DNA of 64,000 nucleotides from an uncultured Algibacter sp. (lineage in GTDB: Bacteria; Bacteroidota; Bacteroidia; Flavobacteriales; Flavobacteriaceae), in NCBI GenBank assembly GCA_947502405.1, contig CANMZT010000004.1, forward strand, positions 1-64,000, written 5' to 3'. Under the pieces are notes generated by a model. That model did not search any database. It saw nothing but the letters and a program-made list of their open reading frames with translations, and was not told the origin of the DNA. The position numbers and the translations under genes were made by a program. Below, one piece after another: positions 28,024 to 36,458 of the stretch. The stretch's first letter is position 1. The number at the start of each line of letters is the position of its first letter.

Positions 28024-29298
28024 ATGGCAGTAGATTTACTACTAGGACTACAATGGGGAGACGAAGGCAAAGGAAAAATTGTTGACGTACTAACCTCAAA
28101 TTACAATATTATTGCACGTTTTCAAGGTGGTCCAAACGCAGGACACACCTTAGTTTTTAATGGCAGAAAACATGTTTTACATACTATACCTTCAGGTATT
28201 TTTCATGATGACGCAACTAACCTAGTTGGTAATGGCGTGGTAATCGATCCTGTAATTTTTAAAGGAGAGCTAGATAAACTAGAAGAACAAGACGTTGATT
28301 ACAGAAAATCACTATTAATCTCTAGAAAAGCGCATATTATTCTACCAACACATAGACTGCTTGATGCGGCTAGTGAAACTTCCAAAGGAAAAGCAAAAAT
28401 TGGTTCAACCCTGAAAGGTATTGGACCAACTTACATGGATAAAACAGGTAGAAATGGTATTCGTGTAGGCGATTTAGAACTAAGTGATTGGAAAGAGCGC
28501 TATAGAGCATTGGCAGATAAGCACGAATCCATGATTGCTTATTACGGTGTTGAAATTGAATACGATTTAAAAGAATTAGAAGAGGAATTTTTTAAAGCTG
28601 TTGATGTTTTAAAATCTCTAAAATTTATTGACTCTGAAGAATATATTTACCAAGCACAAAAATCTGGACAAAGTATTTTAGCTGAAGGCGCTCAAGGATC
28701 TTTATTAGATATTGATTTTGGAACCTATCCGTTTGTTACTTCAAGTAACACAACTGCGGCTGGTGCTTGTACCGGTTTGGGTGTAGCGCCAAACAAGATA
28801 GGAGAAGTTTTTGGAATTTTTAAAGCTTATACAACACGTGTTGGATCTGGACCCTTTCCTACTGAGTTATTTGATGAAGATGGAGCTACAATGGCTAAAG
28901 TTGGTAATGAGTTTGGAGCTACTACGGGGAGACCAAGACGCTGTGGTTGGTTAGATTTAGTAGCCTTAAAATATGCATGTCAAGTAAATGGTGTGACACA
29001 ACTTATGATGATGAAAGGCGATGTACTTTCTGGTTTTAAAACGCTTAAAGTTTGTACAGCATATAAATATAAAGGGGATGTGATTGAGCACTTACCATAT
29101 AATATTGAACCTGAAAATGTAGAACCTATTTATACAGACTTTAGTGGTTGGAATGAAGATTTAACTGAAATGTCTGAAGCGTCGCAAATGCCAAAAGCAT
29201 TAAACGACTATATTGCATTTTTAGAAAAAGAACTTGAAATTCCTATTACTATTGTATCTGTTGGTCCTGATAGGAAGCAGACTATTTTTAGGAAATAA
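28024..29298 (+). CDS. purA: Adenylosuccinate synthase
   Basis: 424 residues. Joins IMP and aspartate with GTP, first step from IMP to AMP. Conserved text: LGLQWGDEGKGKIVDVL (GTP loop with catalytic Asp), FQGGPNAGHTLVFNG (catalytic His), GSTLKGIGPTYMDKTGRNGI, ILAEGAQGSLLDIDFGTYPF, TGRPRRCGWLDLVALKYA. Length is that of the family. The gene lies 9 bp after the Fur-like gene and ends in a strong terminator. Confidence 0.98.
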   Translation: MAVDLLLGLQWGDEGKGKIVDVLTSNYNIIARFQGGPNAGHTLVFNGRKHVLHTIPSGIFHDDATNLVGNGVVIDPVIFKGELDKLEEQDVDYRKSLLISRKAHIILPTHRLLDAASETSKGKAKIGSTLKGIGPTYMDKTGRNGIRVGDLELSDWKERYRALADKHESMIAYYGVEIEYDLKELEEEFFKAVDVLKSLKFIDSEEYIYQAQKSGQSILAEGAQGSLLDIDFGTYPFVTSSNTTAAGACTGLGVAPNKIGEVFGIFKAYTTRVGSGPFPTELFDEDGATMAKVGNEFGATTGRPRRCGWLDLVALKYACQVNGVTQLMMMKGDVLSGFKTLKVCTAYKYKGDVIEHLPYNIEPENVEPIYTDFSGWNEDLTEMSEASQMPKALNDYIAFLEKELEIPITIVSVGPDRKQTIFRK

Positions 29299-29327
29299 CA
29301 AATTCAATTTCATATAATTTTAAAATT

Positions 29328-29352
29328 AAAGACTACTTTTTAAGTAGTCTTT
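29328..29352 (+). terminator. Terminator of purA
   Basis: Stem AAAGACTACTT / AAGTAGTCTTT with a TTT loop, followed by further T residues. Confidence 0.9.
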
Positions 29353-29357
29353 TTCTT

Positions 29358-29365
29358 TATATTTG
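29358..29365 (+). promoter_or_regulatory. Candidate -7 element of the AraC regulator gene
   Basis: TATATTTG directly after the purA terminator and 4 bases before the ATG at 29370. The transcript would be leaderless or nearly so. Confidence 0.5.
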
Positions 29366-29369
29366 ATTT

Positions 29370-30512
29370 ATGAATGATTTGAATTTTAATGTTTTTAATA
29401 TAATAATTATCTCTGGAGTAATACAAGGTTTAATTTTTAGTTCCATCGTATTAACTCAAAAAAAATTTATAACGAATAACACCTTTTTTTTAGGATTAGT
29501 TGTATTATTTTTATCGCTTAGCAACTTACAATACTGGTTTTTAGACACTGAATTAACAGACAGATATTCCTTCTTAAAGTTAATTTTTATTCCTTGGCAT
29601 TGGTTAATTTTACCAATGTTCTATATGTATGTTCACAAATTCATAGGAAAAGAAAAAATCACATATAGAATTAAATTTTTTCTTTTATCCCCTTTTTTTA
29701 TCGTTTTAATAACTCATGTATTATATGTTTCACTAGTATATTATTCAGATAGTTTAAACAAAATTTCATCACATTTTCAAAGAGGCATCTATATATATCT
29801 AGAATTTTTATCTTTTATTTTTAATGTCACAATTATGATACTCGTACACATAATGATTACAGAACATGAAAAAGATAAAAGCTATAGTATTTCATGGGTT
29901 AAGTCCGAAACAAACTGGCTAAAAAGACTTATTTATGTAGGTATAATAGTTTGTTTATGCTGGTTATTTGCCCTTATTATTGTTGTTATTTTAAATTTAA
30001 ACAAATCCTTTATATTTTACCCTATGTGGATTGGCATATCAATACTTGTATATTGGATTGGATACACAGGTATAAACAAATCAACACAACTAAAAAAAAG
30101 AATTGAACTACGAAAAAAGAGGATTTTAAATTTCACCAAAAATAAAACTGCTAAAGCATCAAAAGATCTAGATAATAACTTTCAAAAACTAGAAAATCAT
30201 ATTACAGCAAATAAAAGTTACCTCAATCCAAATTTATCTTTACAAATCTTATCTAAAGAAATAGGTTTAAGTGAAGGATATTTATCGCAAATCATTAATA
30301 ATAACTCTGATTTAAATTTTAATGATTATATAAATTTAAAGAGGGTCAATGATATAAAAAGCATGTTAAATGATATTACTTTTAAAAATTACACAATCAA
30401 TGCTATAGGCTTAGAAGCTGGGTTCAATTCTAAATCGAGTTTTTATACGGCTTTTAAAAAACATACAGGAAAAACACCATCTGAATATAAAAAAGAAGTC
30501 CGAAATCTTTAA
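29370..30512 (+). CDS. Membrane-anchored AraC-family transcriptional regulator
   Basis: 380 residues. The first 240 residues hold about seven hydrophobic segments (for example IIIISGVIQGLIFSSIVLTQ, FFLLSPFFIVLITHVLYVSL, YVGIIVCLCWLFALIIVVIL). A basic linker (KKRIELRKKRI) leads to a C-terminal AraC DNA-binding domain (about 275-380) with SLQILSKEIGLSEGYLSQII and INAIGLEAGFNSKSSFYTAF followed by KKHTGKTPSEYKKE. It should sense a membrane or external signal and bind DNA from the membrane. The nearest likely target is the lipoprotein gene 78 bp downstream on the same strand. The gene is very AT-rich. Confidence 0.92.
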   Translation: MNDLNFNVFNIIIISGVIQGLIFSSIVLTQKKFITNNTFFLGLVVLFLSLSNLQYWFLDTELTDRYSFLKLIFIPWHWLILPMFYMYVHKFIGKEKITYRIKFFLLSPFFIVLITHVLYVSLVYYSDSLNKISSHFQRGIYIYLEFLSFIFNVTIMILVHIMITEHEKDKSYSISWVKSETNWLKRLIYVGIIVCLCWLFALIIVVILNLNKSFIFYPMWIGISILVYWIGYTGINKSTQLKKRIELRKKRILNFTKNKTAKASKDLDNNFQKLENHITANKSYLNPNLSLQILSKEIGLSEGYLSQIINNNSDLNFNDYINLKRVNDIKSMLNDITFKNYTINAIGLEAGFNSKSSFYTAFKKHTGKTPSEYKKEVRNL

Positions 30513-30590
30513 CTATATAGATATTTAGTACTTCTGTACATTTAATTAATAATATTATTGTTTCATTAAATAATCCAAAACCAATTAATA

Positions 30591-32423
30591 ATGAAACAAA
30601 CACTTATTAAATCTTGCCTCCTACTTTTTATTTCTATTTTACTAATAAATTGTGAAAAAGATGATAGTTACAATCAAGACACCAATATTATATCCCAAAC
30701 CCAAGAAAAAGGATATACTGTCAAAAAAATAACCTTAAATGAAGTAAAACAAAGCAGTTTAGTAAAACAAGCTATAGATAATATAGAGCAGCAATTAGAT
30801 TATAATAAGTTAAATAAAACAAAATCTACAAAAACCGAGCAACAAAACAACACGTCTACATCAGCAATAGCTAGTAACACTCCCATAAAAAGTAAAGACA
30901 ATACGTTTACTATTTTAACCGATGAGATATTGCAAGTAAGTACAGACTCCACAGATGTTTATACGTTTCGTATAGAAACCCCAACTAAACCTGAATCTGA
31001 TTTTGAGAACTTTGTAATACACAAAAACAGTGATGAAAGTATAGCTTATTATATTTATAGATACGAAAGTATTGGTTCTGAGATTACTGCTCTTAACTTT
31101 TCAAGAGAAGAGGTGAATAGTGATCAAATTAATGTAGGTGATTTTGATGATTATTTACCTAGTGTTATGATGTGGGATGAAGAAGCTAGATGCTGGATAA
31201 ATGTTACAATGGAAGGAGGGAATCTAGTCGTAGATATTTCTGATTGTACAAGAGGTAATACAGCTAGTTCAGGTATTGGAGATTCTGGAGGTGGAGGAGG
31301 TGTATTCGTTGGAGGTTGGAACTATTTTAACCCAGATGGAAACACTAATAATGGTTGTATCAGAACAAGGTCGTATGTTGATTCTAGTGGGAATACTCAA
31401 ACTGATACAGAATATGGTGTACCGTGTCCTAACTCTTCTTCAGACGGAAGTGACTCGTCTTCGGGCACAGATTCATCAGACTCTGGGGGAAATTCAACAA
31501 ACACATGGCCTAACGTTGACCCTCTTCATGGTGATTTTGGAGGAGGAACTTCGCCTTCAAATAATTCCAATACAAGTGATACTAATGAAGGCGATGTAGT
31601 AGGAGTTTTAGCGCCTTCTCCATTAGAGTTAGCTACCAATGCATTTTTTGATAATCTAGACCAAGATAAAAAAGACTGTTTGGCAGCAGGGTTTAATCAA
31701 TTTAAAAACGACATCACTAACTTTTTTGAAGATAATCAACCAGTTCGACCAATTGGTTATGATGGACCAGTTATAGATAGTAATATTACGGATTTTGCTA
31801 GTGCAGCTATTGATGCGCATTGTAGTGGGGAGATTGAAAGTTTAGACGAAGTCATATATGTTATAGAAAGCGCAGAAGACCCAATAGAAAATATGGAAGA
31901 ATACTTAGATTGTTTTGATACAACACAAAGTGCATCTTTAACCATATATGTTAATGAACCAATAGATGGTACTAATAGTCTTATAGGTAGAGATCGTGTT
32001 GGACATACTTTTGTTTCTATACAACAAGGTAGCAATATGGCATCATATGGTTTTTATCCAAATAGTATGTTATCTAGTTTAGTAGGAGGCACTCAGGGTG
32101 TAATGGAAGACAATAGTAATACAGAGTATGATGTAAGCATAACTATTAATAATATCTCTCCAAGTAATTTACAAAAGATAATTACACTTTCAAAAAGCTA
32201 TGCAATCTCAGATTACCACTTATCACAAAGGAATTGCACCGATATGGGGATTGCTTTAGGCAATTTAGCAGGTTTACCAATACCTGAGTGCAATGCAAAC
32301 TCAATATACTTTTTTGGTTCTACACCAGGTAGATTAGGTGAATATATGAGGAATTTAACATTACCAACAGGAGTAACAAGAAATATTACTGGTGGGAATT
32401 CACCAGATAACAATTGCAACTAA
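30591..32423 (+). CDS. Large lipoprotein with low-complexity linker and possible permuted papain-like C-terminal domain
   Basis: 610 residues. A lipoprotein signal ends in the lipobox LLINC (Cys about 21). Residues 30-225 are a polar region of unknown fold (ILQVSTDSTDVYTFRIETPT, MMWDEEARCWINVTMEGG). Residues 225-340 are a Gly/Ser/Asp/Asn linker (GDSGGGGGVFVGGWNYF, SDGSDSSSGTDSSDSGG). A helical part (345-440) follows. The C-terminal domain (about 450-590) has RVGHTFVSIQQGSNMASYGF (His 472) and SDYHLSQRNCTDMGIALGN (Cys 549). A His followed by a distant Cys in NC(T/x) context is the order of circularly permuted papain-like (NlpC/P60, LRAT, DUF4105) hydrolases, so an amidase, peptidase or acyltransferase is possible; this is inference from motif order only. 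The next gene, 20 bp on, encodes a small membrane protein. Confidence 0.75.
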   Translation: MKQTLIKSCLLLFISILLINCEKDDSYNQDTNIISQTQEKGYTVKKITLNEVKQSSLVKQAIDNIEQQLDYNKLNKTKSTKTEQQNNTSTSAIASNTPIKSKDNTFTILTDEILQVSTDSTDVYTFRIETPTKPESDFENFVIHKNSDESIAYYIYRYESIGSEITALNFSREEVNSDQINVGDFDDYLPSVMMWDEEARCWINVTMEGGNLVVDISDCTRGNTASSGIGDSGGGGGVFVGGWNYFNPDGNTNNGCIRTRSYVDSSGNTQTDTEYGVPCPNSSSDGSDSSSGTDSSDSGGNSTNTWPNVDPLHGDFGGGTSPSNNSNTSDTNEGDVVGVLAPSPLELATNAFFDNLDQDKKDCLAAGFNQFKNDITNFFEDNQPVRPIGYDGPVIDSNITDFASAAIDAHCSGEIESLDEVIYVIESAEDPIENMEEYLDCFDTTQSASLTIYVNEPIDGTNSLIGRDRVGHTFVSIQQGSNMASYGFYPNSMLSSLVGGTQGVMEDNSNTEYDVSITINNISPSNLQKIITLSKSYAISDYHLSQRNCTDMGIALGNLAGLPIPECNANSIYFFGSTPGRLGEYMRNLTLPTGVTRNITGGNSPDNNCN

Positions 32424-32443
32424 CATAAATTAAACTTTTTAAT

Positions 32444-32824
32444 ATGAAGAATTCCATAAAGGATTTAAAGAAGATATCGCTATTTGTTTATATGATTATG
32501 ATTGTTCCTTATGGAAAACTAGCGGCATTAAATGGTTTTATAATAATTACAGATCTAGGGCTTGCCTTCATTAAAAACGGATTATATCCTCAAGGCTATT
32601 TCTTTTTACCATGCTGTTTAATAGGTATTTATCTAATTTATTTTAAAAAGAAGTATTATACATTAGTGGGGTTTCTTTTAACATACTTATGGTTATACTA
32701 TATAATTGATCATAAAGAGTTAATAAGTAGTTTACCAGTCTTTATATCTGTTCTGATTTATGTTTTAATATCTTTTTATACATCTTTTAAAATAATTACA
32801 AATTTAAAAGTAAGTAAAGACTAG
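32444..32824 (+). CDS. Small polytopic membrane protein
   Basis: 126 residues with about four hydrophobic segments: ISLFVYMIMIVPYGKLAALN, GYFFLPCCLIGIYLIYF, YTLVGFLLTYLWLYYI, and VFISVLIYVLISFYTSFKII. There is no recognised family. It starts 20 bp after the lipoprotein gene on the same strand and is probably co-transcribed. A small membrane protein directly after a secreted protein with a putative hydrolase domain could be an immunity or accessory factor, but nothing in the sequence proves it. Confidence 0.7.
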   Translation: MKNSIKDLKKISLFVYMIMIVPYGKLAALNGFIIITDLGLAFIKNGLYPQGYFFLPCCLIGIYLIYFKKKYYTLVGFLLTYLWLYYIIDHKELISSLPVFISVLIYVLISFYTSFKIITNLKVSKD

Positions 32825-32868
32825 AAAACTTAATTATAAATTACGGTAATTAATAATATAACCACTCT

Positions 32869-33426
32869 ATGAAAATTGTAACATTTTATCTCTTGATTTC
32901 GGCTACTTTTATCTGTTCAGGACAAAGCAAAAAATTTGAAAATTGGTCTCAAAGTGAAAAATCACAATATTATAAGCTTTTTGATTTGGCAAGATATGTT
33001 AATGGTAAAGTTAAAGATGAAATTTCAAAAGACACCCTGTTCAGTAAATATATATTTTTTGACTACGTTCTTAATGATACTAACGCAGAAAGACGAGAAC
33101 AAAGACTTGCTACTTTTGATACACTTTTTTATCGTTTTAGGAAAATAATAGATAGCTTTGGGCTTAAAAATTTAGATGCTAAACCTGTTAGATATTATAA
33201 AGGTCATGAGATATATGAGCCTTTTGATGAAAAATTAACTCAAAAAAGCATTGGCGGTCCAAAAATGTATACAAAAGATTCTAACGTTTTTGCATACTAT
33301 AGAAAAGAAGAACCTGAAAATCCAATAGGTGTTTTAGTGTTCGAACCTGAAACTAGTAAACTATTAGCTTGGATAATGATCGACCAAGGTGGATATAAAT
33401 ATTTTTTGACCTTTAATTTATTTTAA
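32869..33426 (+). CDS. Small secreted protein of unknown function
   Basis: 185 residues. A signal peptide ends near ICSGQ (residue about 21). The mature part is basic and mixed alpha/beta (NWSQSEKSQYYKLFDLARYV, KPVRYYKGHEIYEPFDEKLT, IGVLVFEPETSKLLAWIMID). No family is recognised. It lies 44 bp after the small membrane protein gene and ends at a strong terminator, so the lipoprotein, membrane and secreted genes may form one transcript. Confidence 0.7.
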   Translation: MKIVTFYLLISATFICSGQSKKFENWSQSEKSQYYKLFDLARYVNGKVKDEISKDTLFSKYIFFDYVLNDTNAERREQRLATFDTLFYRFRKIIDSFGLKNLDAKPVRYYKGHEIYEPFDEKLTQKSIGGPKMYTKDSNVFAYYRKEEPENPIGVLVFEPETSKLLAWIMIDQGGYKYFLTFNLF

Positions 33427-33451
33427 CTTGTAATTTTTAATCATACCTATC

Positions 33452-33484
33452 AAACGCTCCAAAACATTTTGGAGCGTTTTTTAA
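33452..33484 (+). terminator. Terminator, nearly identical to that at 34144
   Basis: AAACGCTCCAAAA-CA-TTTTGGAGCGTTT, a perfect 13-bp stem followed by TTT. It ends the 30591-33426 group. Confidence 0.92.
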
Positions 33485-33546
33485 TCTTTTCAAGCTACAA
33501 ACCATATATTTATCAAGTACATTTTATCTAAGCAAAAAAATCAACA

Positions 33547-34140
33547 ATGATGATAAATACAAAGTATATCAAATTTTTAGTCTTTCTAACTATTTCTCAT
33601 ATTAGTTTTTCTCAAAAACAATTTCCAATTAAAACATTTTTAAGAAACACCTCAAATACCAAAATAAATGCTGCTACCGCTCTATATAATATAGATAAAC
33701 CTATAATTATAGAATTCTGGGCAACTTATTGTGCACCTTGCATAGATTTATTAAACTCATACAAATCAGTATATAAAAAATGGCAAAAAGATTATGGTGT
33801 TAAAATAGTTGTTATTTCTATTGAACCAAGAATCAAAAAAAAACGAGCTATTAAAATGATACAAGAAAATGAATGGCCTTTTAATTTTTATTTTGATTAC
33901 AACCAAGACTTATACAGTAAAATGACAAATTTGAATATTGTCCCTCAAACACTTATTTACGACAAAAAATTTAATATAATTGGCAAATTTAAAGGTATTA
34001 AGCCTAATTATGGTTATAAATTAATAAATGGAAAAGTATCTAATGAAAAAATAAAAATTAAAAACAATAAATTTTCAAATTTAGATTGTGACTTAACAGA
34101 TTACGAAAACGTACTTGAATTTATTACATCTAAAAACTAA
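33547..34140 (+). CDS. TlpA-like periplasmic thioredoxin-fold protein
   Basis: 197 residues. A signal peptide ends at SFSQ (residue about 22). The thioredoxin motif IIEFWATYCAPCIDLLNSYK has both redox Cys (CAPC), and IVPQTLIYDKKFNIIGKFKG holds the conserved cis-Pro. Residues 165-197 (basic KIKIKNNKF stretch and DCDLTDYENVLEFI) are an extra tail. It is probably an exported disulfide oxidoreductase related to TlpA/ResA. The gene is very rich in AAA/ATA/AAT codons and stands alone between two nearly identical terminators, as an inserted or duplicated cassette would. Confidence 0.88.
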   Translation: MMINTKYIKFLVFLTISHISFSQKQFPIKTFLRNTSNTKINAATALYNIDKPIIIEFWATYCAPCIDLLNSYKSVYKKWQKDYGVKIVVISIEPRIKKKRAIKMIQENEWPFNFYFDYNQDLYSKMTNLNIVPQTLIYDKKFNIIGKFKGIKPNYGYKLINGKVSNEKIKIKNNKFSNLDCDLTDYENVLEFITSKN

Positions 34141-34143
34141 TCT

Positions 34144-34174
34144 AAACGCTCCAAACTATTTTGGAGCGTTTTTT
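34144..34174 (+). terminator. Terminator of the TlpA-like gene
   Basis: AAACGCTCCAAA-CTAT-TTTGGAGCGTTT followed by TTT. Sequence and loop position almost copy the terminator at 33452-33484. Confidence 0.92.
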
Positions 34175-34206
34175 GTATCAAAATACTTAAACCTCATATT
34201 AATCGT

Positions 34207-34214
34207 TATTTTTG
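34207..34214 (+). promoter_or_regulatory. Candidate -7 element of the OstA-like gene
   Basis: TATTTTTG. It overlaps the upstream-most TTG codon in frame (34212), which argues that translation starts further down, at 34227 or 34233. Confidence 0.5.
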
Positions 34215-34232
34215 CGACAAACATTTTTGATT

Positions 34233-36452
34233 TTGAATAAACTACAAACTTTAATTTCTATTCTGTTAATTGCCTTTGTATCAACAGTTAATTTGAATGC
34301 ACAATCAAAAAAGAAAATTCAGATTGAATATGCTGGTAAATTAACCATTGATGAAGACAATTATCCAGGGGCAAAAATTTTAACTAGAGATGATGCAGAA
34401 CAAGTTCATATAGAACATGGAGGAAGTAATCTTTGGTGTGATAAAGCCATTCATTACAGTAAAGAAAACTTTATTGAGGCTTATGGCAATGTAATCCTAA
34501 AACAAGGAGACACCATTAATATGACATCAGATTATATTGAATACAGTGGCATTACTGAATTTGCTTTTGCTAGTGGCAATGTGGTTTTAAAAGACCCTAA
34601 TTCAACAATCTCATCTGACACTTTATATTTTGATAGAGCTAAGGAACAAGCGTTTTACAAAAGTGGTGGCACCGTAGTAAAAGATTCATCAGGCACTATA
34701 ACAAGCCGAATTGGACGATACTATATGAATCAAAAAAAATATCAGTTTGTGGAAGATGTAGTGCTTGTGAACGAAGAGTCTACAATCAATTCTGATTATT
34801 TTGATTTTTATTCAGATACAGGATACGCTTATCTCTTTGGTCCATCAACCATAACTACTGAAACCAGTAAAACCTATTGTGAAAAAGGCTTTTATGATAC
34901 CGAAAACAAAGTAGGGTATGCTTTAAAAAAAGCAAGAATAGATTATGATAACAGAATTATTGAAGGTGATAGTTTGTACTTTGATAATAATACAAGTTTT
35001 GCTTCTGCAACAAATAATATTAAAGTCACTGATACTATAAATAATAGTATAGTAAAAGGACATTATGCTGAAGTATTTAAAGATAAAGATTCTTTATACA
35101 TTACAAAACGTGCCTTAGCAATTACGGTTCAGGAACAAGACTCTGTTTATATTCATGCAGATAAAATTATGGTTACAGGTAAACCAGAAAATCGTATTAT
35201 TAGAGCTTTTTACAATGCGAAAATTTTTAAATCCGATTTAAGTGGAAAATCTGATTCTATTCACTCAGACCAAAAAACAGGAGTTACTAAACTCTTGAAT
35301 ATTCCTAGTTTAGATTCAAATGATAAATTCTCGGTAAAACGTAGGCCTATTCTGTGGAATATTGAAAGTCAAATGACAGGTGATACCATCCACTTGCTTT
35401 CTAACAACGAGACCGAAAAGATAGACTCACTTTTGGTGTTTGAAAATGCTTTTGTTATTAGTAAGGATACTATAAGTGATAATGGATATAACCAAATATC
35501 TGGTAAAAGTTTAGTGGGGCTTTTTAACGATGAGAATCAATTAAGACAAGTAGATGTTACAAAAAATGCGCAATCCATCTTTTATGCTAGAAATGATAAA
35601 CAAGAACTTATTGGGATTGATAAATCGAAATCTGGAAGTATCAGTATTTTATTTGAAAATGGTGATATTGATGAATATACTAGGTTCAATCAAGTAGATG
35701 GTAATCTCTACCCAGAATCAAAATTCCCAGAAAAAGAACGTATACTCAAAGGGTTTGATTGGAGAGAGGATGAACGCCCTAGAAGTGTTGATGATTTATT
35801 TAAAGATGATCCACCTTTAAAGTTACCTGTTATTGAAGGTTTGAAGGATTATGTTCCTCAAGATCAGTTTTTCGATTTGGATTTAAAAGAAAGGTTAAAG
35901 GCTTCAAAGAAAATATATAAGTTTAAGATTCCTGATAAGAATAATCTTTTACTTTATGCAAATGAGTTTGATAAGAGTAAATGGTATAAGCATGATGTAA
36001 AAGTAATAAGTAATAAGGAAAAGGCTCCAAATGGAAAAAATAATGCCATGAAGATGATTGGAACCGGACAAAAAGATGGACATATATTACAATCAGTGGG
36101 TGCTACTGAGGGAATTTTTAAATTTTCTATTTGGTTAAAAGGAACAGGGACAATCAGAATTAGGTTTCAAGAAGCTGGAAATGATTTCACATCATATGAA
36201 ACTCTCAATATCGATTTGTCCGATGATTGGGAACAATATCAAATAATATCTGAAAAGGAAAACGATGGAAATAAGTTAAGGTGTGTTATTAGTAATATAC
36301 AAACAGAAGATAGTTTTTACTTATGGGAGGCAGAATTAACTAAACTAAAGCAGTTAGAATCTCAGGCCCAATCAAAAAAATTAAAAGATAAATTAATAAG
36401 TAAGCATAATCAAAAAAAAATAACTCTCGACAAGGCTCCTAAAAACAATTGA
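34233..36452 (+). CDS. OstA/LptA-like outer-membrane biogenesis protein
   Basis: About 739 residues from the TTG at 34233, chosen because it opens a clean signal peptide (NKLQTLISILLIAFVSTVNL, cut after NAQ) and because the TTG at 34212 lies in the promoter box. No ATG is nearby. Repeated OstA beta-jellyroll text spans about residues 30-330: YGNVILKQGDTINMTSDYIE, ASGNVVLKDPNSTISSDTLY, FVEDVVLVNEESTINSDYF. The fold bridges the periplasm and carries LPS to the outer membrane. The C-terminal part (about 590-700, ILQSVGATEGIFKFSIWLKG) resembles a carbohydrate-binding jelly roll and is less certain. The gene runs 6 bp into the aminotransferase gene. Confidence 0.85.
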   Translation: MNKLQTLISILLIAFVSTVNLNAQSKKKIQIEYAGKLTIDEDNYPGAKILTRDDAEQVHIEHGGSNLWCDKAIHYSKENFIEAYGNVILKQGDTINMTSDYIEYSGITEFAFASGNVVLKDPNSTISSDTLYFDRAKEQAFYKSGGTVVKDSSGTITSRIGRYYMNQKKYQFVEDVVLVNEESTINSDYFDFYSDTGYAYLFGPSTITTETSKTYCEKGFYDTENKVGYALKKARIDYDNRIIEGDSLYFDNNTSFASATNNIKVTDTINNSIVKGHYAEVFKDKDSLYITKRALAITVQEQDSVYIHADKIMVTGKPENRIIRAFYNAKIFKSDLSGKSDSIHSDQKTGVTKLLNIPSLDSNDKFSVKRRPILWNIESQMTGDTIHLLSNNETEKIDSLLVFENAFVISKDTISDNGYNQISGKSLVGLFNDENQLRQVDVTKNAQSIFYARNDKQELIGIDKSKSGSISILFENGDIDEYTRFNQVDGNLYPESKFPEKERILKGFDWREDERPRSVDDLFKDDPPLKLPVIEGLKDYVPQDQFFDLDLKERLKASKKIYKFKIPDKNNLLLYANEFDKSKWYKHDVKVISNKEKAPNGKNNAMKMIGTGQKDGHILQSVGATEGIFKFSIWLKGTGTIRIRFQEAGNDFTSYETLNIDLSDDWEQYQIISEKENDGNKLRCVISNIQTEDSFYLWEAELTKLKQLESQAQSKKLKDKLISKHNQKKITLDKAPKNN

Positions 36453-36458
36453 TAATTT

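Noticed and set aside
30548-30559. AATAATATTATT palindrome as an operator of the lipoprotein gene
   Set aside because: Such AT-only palindromes are expected by chance in this base composition; nothing else supports it.
31276-32419. Overlapping genes on either strand within the lipoprotein gene
   Set aside because: They have no family resemblance and arise from the low-complexity linker.
33547-34140. Insertion sequence between the twin terminators
   Set aside because: No transposase, terminal inverted repeats beyond the hairpins or target-site duplication can be seen.
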